Position numbers and translations under genes: made by a program. 10,146 bases of DNA from Robiginitomaculum sp. (GTDB taxonomy: Bacteria > Pseudomonadota > Alphaproteobacteria > Caulobacterales > Maricaulaceae): the NCBI GenBank assembly GCA_002733385.1, contig NVVO01000018.1, positions 1,913 through 12,058 on the forward strand, written 5' to 3'. Positions within the stretch are counted from its first letter, which is position 1. Every line of letters starts with the position of its first letter. This document shows, one piece after another, positions 6,158 to 10,146 of this stretch. The notes beneath the pieces were generated by a model, which was not told the origin of the DNA, searched no databases, and worked only from the letters and a program-made list of their open reading frames with translations.

Positions 6158-6487
6158 ATGGCAGGTGAAAACGATAAATGGGAATTTTATGCGGACAAAC
6201 GCGGGGAACACCGTTGGCGACGCATAGCTAGCAATGGCAATATTGTCGGCTCGTCTTGCGAAGGTTATACGGGCAAATCAAGCTGTACCGCCAATGCACA
6301 GCGCCACGGTTATAAAGGCAATCCAAAAGATTTGGGGGCCAAGGACAAGTGGGAGCTTTACACAGACAAGCGCGGCGAACATCGCTGGCGCCGCAAAGCT
6401 GTCAACGGTGAAATTACGGGCGCAAGCTCCGAGAGCTATAAATCAAAAGCCGATTGTAAAGCCAACGCCGCCCGCAACGGCATGTAA
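6158..6487 (+). CDS. YegP/UPF0339 family protein with two DUF1508 repeats
   Basis: The 109-aa protein consists of two copies of the short DUF1508 module. Repeat 1 is residues 6-52 (DKWEFYADKRGEHRWRRIAS...) and repeat 2 is residues 63-109 (DKWELYTDKRGEHRWRRKAV...), a period of about 57 residues. Each ends with the typical SYxxKxxCxxNAxRxG pattern. E. coli YegP also has two copies. The molecular role of the family is not established. GGGG at 6147-6150 lies 7 bases before the ATG. There is no signal peptide or membrane segment. It is flanked by its own terminator, so it appears monocistronic. Confidence 0.92.
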   Translation: MAGENDKWEFYADKRGEHRWRRIASNGNIVGSSCEGYTGKSSCTANAQRHGYKGNPKDLGAKDKWELYTDKRGEHRWRRKAVNGEITGASSESYKSKADCKANAARNGM

Positions 6488-6506
6488 AGGCTTGCATTAG
6501 CCAAAT

Positions 6507-6537
6507 AAAAACCGCCTTTGTTTTGGGCGGTTTTTTT
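6507..6537 (+). terminator. Intrinsic terminator after the YegP-like gene
   Basis: ACCGCC (6511-6516) pairs with GGCGGT (6526-6531), extended by flanking A and T bases, with a 9-base loop and a run of T through 6537. The upstream A-rich run could make it work weakly in the other direction too. Confidence 0.9.
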
Positions 6538-6592
6538 ATGTCTGCGTGAAGGGGCGCTTGTATTGCGCGGCCAGCCATATTATGGGGACTTT

Positions 6593-7420
6593 ATGACATG
6601 GCTCCATTATATTCTCCTGGCTTTGCTCCAGGGATTGACAGAATTTCTACCCGTGTCCAGTTCGGCCCATTTAATCTTGCCCGCCAAAGTTTTCGGCTGG
6701 CCCGACCAGGGGCCGTTAATAGATCTAATGGCCCATCTTGGTTCGTTGGGCGCGGTGCTGCTGTATTACCGCCTGGATGTTGGTCGCATTATTGGTGGCA
6801 GCTGTGATCTTGTTAGTTTTAAGCCTGAACGTCAAAGCAGTCAGCGGGCAAAGCTGGCACTTTATATTGCGATTGCAACACCGCCGGCGCTAATTGTCGG
6901 ATTTGCCATGAGCGCCACCGACTGGGCCGAGGCGGTGCGTTCCCCTAAAATCATCGCCTATGCCATGATCGGATTTGGCATTATTTTGTGGTTGGCGGAT
7001 ATTTGGGGCAAGCGCACCAAAACCATAGAGATGATGAATTGGCAAGCGGCGGCGCTGATAGGTCTGGCGCAAATGTTGGCATTTATTCCCGGTACATCGC
7101 GCTCCGGCATCACCATGACGGCGGCCCGCGCCCTTGGCTTTACCCGTTCAGAATCGGCACGGTTTTCCATGCTCATGGCCATTCCGATTATTTTGGCAGG
7201 CGGTGGTCTTGCGGTTTTTAAATTACTAAAGGGTGGTGAGGACATTACGGCCAGTTTGCAGGACGGCCTCGTTGTCGCCAGCCTGTCCTTTGTCGCCGCA
7301 TATTTCGCCATTTATGTATTTATGAAATTGATTGAACGCATAAGTTTTCTGCCGTTTATGATTTACCGAATTGTTCTGGGCTTTGGTCTGTTATGGTGGC
7401 TGTCTAGGGGCGGTGGCTAG
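6593..7420 (+). CDS. uppP: Undecaprenyl-diphosphatase (UppP/BacA family)
   Basis: UppP dephosphorylates undecaprenyl diphosphate in the membrane to regenerate the lipid carrier for peptidoglycan and other glycans; family members confer bacitracin resistance when overproduced. The start is ATG 6593 (275 aa), preceded by GGGG at 6584-6587; a longer frame back to 6518 would begin inside the terminator and is rejected. The signature LQGLTEFLPVSSSAHLIL (residues 12-29) contains catalytic Glu17 and His26 candidates. The second signature PGTSRSGITMTAARALG (166-182) contains Arg170. Several hydrophobic segments between and after these fit the usual multi-span topology. Length matches the family. It stands alone between the terminator at 6537 and the next promoter, with no clear terminator after it. 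Confidence 0.95.
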   Translation: MTWLHYILLALLQGLTEFLPVSSSAHLILPAKVFGWPDQGPLIDLMAHLGSLGAVLLYYRLDVGRIIGGSCDLVSFKPERQSSQRAKLALYIAIATPPALIVGFAMSATDWAEAVRSPKIIAYAMIGFGIILWLADIWGKRTKTIEMMNWQAAALIGLAQMLAFIPGTSRSGITMTAARALGFTRSESARFSMLMAIPIILAGGGLAVFKLLKGGEDITASLQDGLVVASLSFVAAYFAIYVFMKLIERISFLPFMIYRIVLGFGLLWWLSRGGG

Positions 7421-7429
7421 GACATAATT

Positions 7430-7462
7430 AGGTCGAGAGTTCAAGCCTCTCTCCCACGCATC
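7430..7462 (+). other. tRNA 3'-end-like fragment
   Basis: The series AGGTC, GAGAG, TTCAAGC, CTCTC, TCCCACG (7430-7458) reproduces a tRNA variable loop, T-stem, canonical T-loop, T-stem and acceptor strand, followed by CATCA where CACCA would be expected. There is no anticodon arm, D-arm or 5' acceptor partner upstream, which is the end of uppP. It could be a tRNA relic or an integration-site remnant, or a chance hairpin. Confidence 0.35.
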
Positions 7463-7509
7463 ACGAAGTTTCTTCTAAGGCCTTGCATTCGTGTGTCTGC
7501 ATTCTTATA

Positions 7510-7538
7510 TTGACAATATGATATCGTATTGATATCAA
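7510..7538 (+). promoter_or_regulatory. Sigma70-like promoter with palindromic operator, upstream of the SPFH operon
   Basis: A perfect -35 TTGACA (7510-7515) is followed by a 17-bp spacer and TATCAA (7533-7538). The spacer contains the near-palindrome AATATGATATCGTATT (7515-7530), and TGATATC recurs at 7531-7537 as the perfect palindrome TGATATCA. Overlap with the RNA polymerase site suggests repression, possibly by the Arc-like protein encoded in the operon; this is inference. Confidence 0.55.
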
Positions 7539-7565
7539 AAGAAAATTGATTACAGGAGAGATGTT

Positions 7566-8453
7566 ATGAAAGAGACAGATTATAAATCTACGGCGGGCAT
7601 ACCCGTATTATTGTTGAGCTTGTTTGGGGCACTGATTTTACCAATTATTGCGACAGTGGCTATGGTATATCTTATAAAGAACGGACATGACGCTGAAGCA
7701 GTGCTTGTTATAATTACCACAATTGTCGCGTTTATTGGATCATTGGTGCTGATGTCGGGCCTCTATAAAGTCGAACCGAACCAGTCGGCGGTATTGAGCT
7801 TGTTTGGTAAATATATTGGCACTACGCGCACCCAGGGTTTGCGTTGGAACAATCCGTTTTTTAGCAAAAAGAAAATCTCGCTCCGCGTGCGCAATTTTGA
7901 AAGCGGGCGTCTCAAGGTCAATGACCAGGGTGGTTCGCCCATTGAAATTGCTTCCATTGTCGTCTGGGAGGTGGCGGACAGTGCCGAAGCCGTGTTTAAT
8001 GTGGATGATTATGAAAGTTTTGTGCAAATCCAAAGCGAGGCCGCCATCCGCTCCATGGCGTCGACCTATCCTTATGACCCCCACACCGACGGTGAAGTTG
8101 CCCTGCGCAGTCATCCGGCGGAAGTTTCGGAACGTATGAAAACCGAAATTCAGGCGCGGCTGACCGAGGCGGGAATCAATGTCATCGAAGCCCGCATCTC
8201 GCATCTGGCCTATGCGCCGGAAATCGCCCAGGCTATGTTGCAACGCCAACAGGCTGGCGCAATCATTGCGGCGCGTACCCGTATTGTCGAAGGTGCGGTC
8301 GGCATGGTGGAAATGGCCCTGGACGCGCTCAAGGAAAAGGGTGTGGTTGATTTGGACGAGGAACGCCGCGCCGCTATGGTCAGTAATCTATTGGTGGTGT
8401 TGTGTTCAGACCGGGCCACCCAACCCGTGGTCAATACCGGCTCTATTTACTAG
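7566..8453 (+). CDS. SPFH/Band-7 domain membrane protein
   Basis: The 295-aa product has two hydrophobic segments (about residues 12-38 and 45-65) followed by an SPFH domain that starts at GLYKVEPNQSAVLSLFGKYIGT (65-86). Family-typical stretches follow: GLRWNNPFF, RVRNFESGRLKVNDQGGSPI (107-126), VVWEVADSAEAVFNVDDY, and the helical EIAQAMLQRQQAGAIIAAR (219-237). SPFH proteins form membrane-associated oligomers that organise microdomains or protect membrane complexes; no specific partner can be read here. AGGAGAG at 7554-7560 is a strong ribosome binding site for ATG 7566; another ATG at 7561 is out of frame. It leads a tight operon with the Arc-like gene, an arrangement I recall as recurrent across bacteria. 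Confidence 0.92.
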   Translation: MKETDYKSTAGIPVLLLSLFGALILPIIATVAMVYLIKNGHDAEAVLVIITTIVAFIGSLVLMSGLYKVEPNQSAVLSLFGKYIGTTRTQGLRWNNPFFSKKKISLRVRNFESGRLKVNDQGGSPIEIASIVVWEVADSAEAVFNVDDYESFVQIQSEAAIRSMASTYPYDPHTDGEVALRSHPAEVSERMKTEIQARLTEAGINVIEARISHLAYAPEIAQAMLQRQQAGAIIAARTRIVEGAVGMVEMALDALKEKGVVDLDEERRAAMVSNLLVVLCSDRATQPVVNTGSIY

Positions 8454-8462
8454 GAACAGCAA

Positions 8463-8660
8463 ATGGCGAAAAAAGCCAAAAAAGCTTACCCTCTGCGCAT
8501 TCACGCGGATATTCTGGACGCCATGAAACGGTGGTCGGATGATGAGCTGCGCTCCTTGAACGGGCAAATTGAATATGCCCTGCGCGATCAATTGCGCAGG
8601 GCCGGGCGGCTCAAGGAAAAACCACCCGAAATCACCAAAACTGAAAGGCAGAAAAAATGA
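8463..8660 (+). CDS. Arc-like ribbon-helix-helix DNA-binding protein
   Basis: The 65-aa basic protein has the ribbon-helix-helix layout of Arc-type proteins. The strand YPLRIHADILDAMKRWS (9-25) precedes the turn DDELRSLNG and helix QIEYALRDQLRRAGR (35-49), and a charged tail follows. The SLNGQIEYxLR segment is characteristic of the Arc-like partner often found next to SPFH genes. The preceding stop TAG is part of TAGGA, which serves as the ribosome binding site. The last four bases ATGA contain the start of the next gene. It may bind the palindromes in the operon promoter. Confidence 0.9.
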   Translation: MAKKAKKAYPLRIHADILDAMKRWSDDELRSLNGQIEYALRDQLRRAGRLKEKPPEITKTERQKK

Positions 8661-8842
8661 ATAAATGGAGATATAAAGTCGAGCGTGTCAAATTTCCAAT
8701 GTGGAGCAAGGAGAACGATCAAACGGCGCTCATCCAGGAAAAACTAACCCGTTTAGGTATGGAAAGCTGGGAGTTGGTTAATGTAATAGACGTCAGTATG
8801 CTGACCGGAGGCGTTACAATATACTTGAAACGCCCCTATTGA
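8657..8842 (+). CDS. DUF4177-type small protein
   Basis: The 61-aa product begins NKWRYKVERVKFP and contains LIQEKLTRLGMESWELVNVI and TIYLKRPY. This is the compact beta-helix-beta layout of DUF4177 (WEYKV ... LxxLGxxGWELV ... ILKR). The molecular function of the family is unknown. Its ATG overlaps the stop of the Arc-like gene by four bases, so it is translationally coupled and part of the same operon. No membrane helix or signal is seen. Confidence 0.85.
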   Translation: MNKWRYKVERVKFPMWSKENDQTALIQEKLTRLGMESWELVNVIDVSMLTGGVTIYLKRPY

Positions 8843-8872
8843 TTGGTACGAAAAGGGTCGTTACAAAGACGT

Positions 8873-10144
8873 ATGAACTCTATTGCGCACATCAATTCTG
8901 CCTGTGATTGCTTGCCTTTGGCACGGCGTGATATTGACCGCAAACTGGAAGCCGCTCGGCCAGCGCAAGCATTTGAACTGCTGAAATCCCGCGAAAATTT
9001 ATTCGCCAGAACCCCCGTATTTGTCGCAAACGAAGACGTCAAAGCCATGTTGGCAATCATTGCCGCCGTCGAAGTTCTAGCGCAGATTGACGGCTACCGC
9101 CAAGAGGTGTTTTCCCGTGCTGGTATTGAGCGAAAGACGGCTGACCGAAACCACACAAATGGCCTGTTCATGGGTTATGATTTTCACCTAAGCGAGGACG
9201 GGCCGAAACTAATCGAGGTCAACACCAATGCGGGCGGGGCGTTTCTGGTGTCAAATCTGCTGCGGGCCGTTGGGCCGGATATTTCGTGTTGCTATAACAG
9301 TCAGGTTTATAATGCCGTAGTTAGCCCGGACGGTATGGACGAATTTATGGTGGAGATGTTCAAACGTGAATGGGCCATTGCGGGTAATCTATCGCCCTTG
9401 AAAACTGTGGCTATCGTGGACGAAAACCCGACCGAACAATATCTATACCCCGAACTGCTCATGGCCAAGGCATTGCTGGAGCGGCACAATATCACGACCA
9501 TCATAGAGGGTCCATCCGAGTTTGAATATAGGGACGATGGTTTATATGCAGGCCAACTTAAAATCGACCTTGTCTATAACCGCCTCACGGATTTTGGTCT
9601 AAGCGAAGCCGGGAACAGCTCCATACGCCAAGCCTATGAGGTGGGAAATATCGTGCTTTCACCCGCACCTGTGCACCACGCCTTATACGCTGACAAGAGA
9701 AACCTGATTTTGTTTGGTGAGGATAACAAATTGTCGGAGTGGGGGTTGTCGCCCGCACACAGGCGCGCACTGGAGGGCGTGCCAGAAACCCGAAACCTGA
9801 CCCCTGAAAATGCCGATGAATTATGGGCGCACCGCAAGAAATATTTCTTCAAACCCAAGGACGGTTACGGTTCCAAGGCCGCTTACCGGGGCAGTAAAAT
9901 CACCAAAAAAGTTTGGGCGCGAATCTCTGGCGGTACTCATGTAGCTCAGGAATTTGTCCCGCCGCCCGTGCGTCTCGTTAGCCTCAAGGATGGCCCCGTG
10001 CGGCTTAAATTTGATCTGCGTATTTACACCTATGCAGGTGAGAGCTTTGCTATGGCCGCCCGTGTCTATCAAGGCCAAACCACAAACTTTCGCACGAGAG
10101 GCGGCGGCTTTGCGCCGGTTATTCATATGCAGGGTGTGAGGTGA
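8873..10144 (+). CDS. ATP-grasp-like ligase of unknown substrate
   Basis: I take ATG 8873 (423 aa) as start; an in-frame TTG at 8843, directly after the DUF4177 stop, would add 10 residues, and neither has a strong ribosome binding site. Motifs that suggest an ATP-grasp fold are LIEVNTNAGGAF (113-124), DLVYNRLTDFGLSE (232-245), ADKRN (273-277), and the Gly-rich FFKPKDGYGSKAAYRG (325-340), a plausible phosphate-binding loop. LKFDLRIYTYAGE (378-390) and YQGQTTNFRTRGGGFAPV (399-416) follow. I recognise the pattern from uncharacterised proteobacterial proteins but not a substrate; a peptide-like or amide-forming reaction is possible from the fold. It follows DUF4177 by 30 bp with no terminator, so it may be the fourth gene of the SPFH operon. 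The stop codon lies two bases from the window end, so the gene is complete. Confidence 0.75.
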   Translation: MNSIAHINSACDCLPLARRDIDRKLEAARPAQAFELLKSRENLFARTPVFVANEDVKAMLAIIAAVEVLAQIDGYRQEVFSRAGIERKTADRNHTNGLFMGYDFHLSEDGPKLIEVNTNAGGAFLVSNLLRAVGPDISCCYNSQVYNAVVSPDGMDEFMVEMFKREWAIAGNLSPLKTVAIVDENPTEQYLYPELLMAKALLERHNITTIIEGPSEFEYRDDGLYAGQLKIDLVYNRLTDFGLSEAGNSSIRQAYEVGNIVLSPAPVHHALYADKRNLILFGEDNKLSEWGLSPAHRRALEGVPETRNLTPENADELWAHRKKYFFKPKDGYGSKAAYRGSKITKKVWARISGGTHVAQEFVPPPVRLVSLKDGPVRLKFDLRIYTYAGESFAMAARVYQGQTTNFRTRGGGFAPVIHMQGVR

Positions 10145-10146
10145 AT

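Noticed and set aside
6518..6592. N-terminal extension of UppP from a TTG
   Set aside because: The extension would start inside the terminator hairpin, while ATG 6593 has a good ribosome binding site and matches the family N-terminus.
7462..7493. Inverted repeat CACGAA ... TTCGTG after uppP
   Set aside because: Six-base arms with a 20-base loop and no T-tract; too weak to call a terminator or operator.
7740..8249. 169-codon open frame on the minus strand
   Set aside because: It lies antisense within the SPFH gene, has low-complexity composition typical of shadow frames and no family resemblance.
1..10146. CRISPR array, complete tRNA, rRNA, riboswitch or prophage genes
   Set aside because: No regularly spaced direct repeats, no full cloverleaf, no rRNA-like stretch, and no phage, integrase or transposase protein was seen on either strand.

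Overview
The window reads as a chromosomal segment of a proteobacterium of moderate GC content, most likely an alphaproteobacterium. The evidence is a ubiquinone-pathway pair (ubiA end and ubiD), a BacA-type undecaprenyl-diphosphatase, a probable Tat-type export signal on MsrB, and an SPFH/Arc-like/DUF4177 gene set. No rRNA gene or other decisive lineage marker is present, so the class is an inference. There is no CRISPR array, no intact transposase gene and no complete tRNA gene.

Region 1 (1-3066) is metabolic and lies wholly on the + strand. It holds the 3' part of ubiA, a probably exported methionine sulfoxide reductase B (msrB), a MarR-type regulator, and ubiD, whose start codon shares one base with the marR stop codon. 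UbiA prenylates 4-hydroxybenzoate and UbiD decarboxylates the prenylated product, so two ubiquinone steps flank a redox-repair enzyme and a transcription factor.

Region 2 (3067-5315) is less familiar. It has a 323-aa helical protein reminiscent of DUF4034/TPR-like proteins, a convergent 130-aa protein of unknown function, and a TetR regulator transcribed divergently from the latter.

Region 3 (5316-6157) has no conventional gene but is rich in structure. In order it holds a 16-bp palindrome of the CRP/FNR half-site type, an unlisted 33-codon membrane microprotein with a good ribosome binding site, and a perfect 15-bp-arm terminator hairpin. These are followed by a 48-codon minus-strand ORF and a 157-bp MITE-like foldback element flanked by CTAG, which sits 4 bp upstream of that ORF's start codon.

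Region 4 (6158-7420) holds a two-repeat YegP/DUF1508 protein with its own terminator, followed by uppP, which recycles the undecaprenyl carrier for cell-wall synthesis.

Region 5 (7421-10146) begins with a tRNA-3'-end-like fragment and a strong sigma70-like promoter with a palindrome in its spacer. These lead into a compact operon of an SPFH/Band-7 membrane protein, an Arc-like ribbon-helix-helix protein and a DUF4177 protein. An ATP-grasp-like ligase gene of unknown substrate follows after about 30 bp with no visible terminator, so it may belong to the same transcript.
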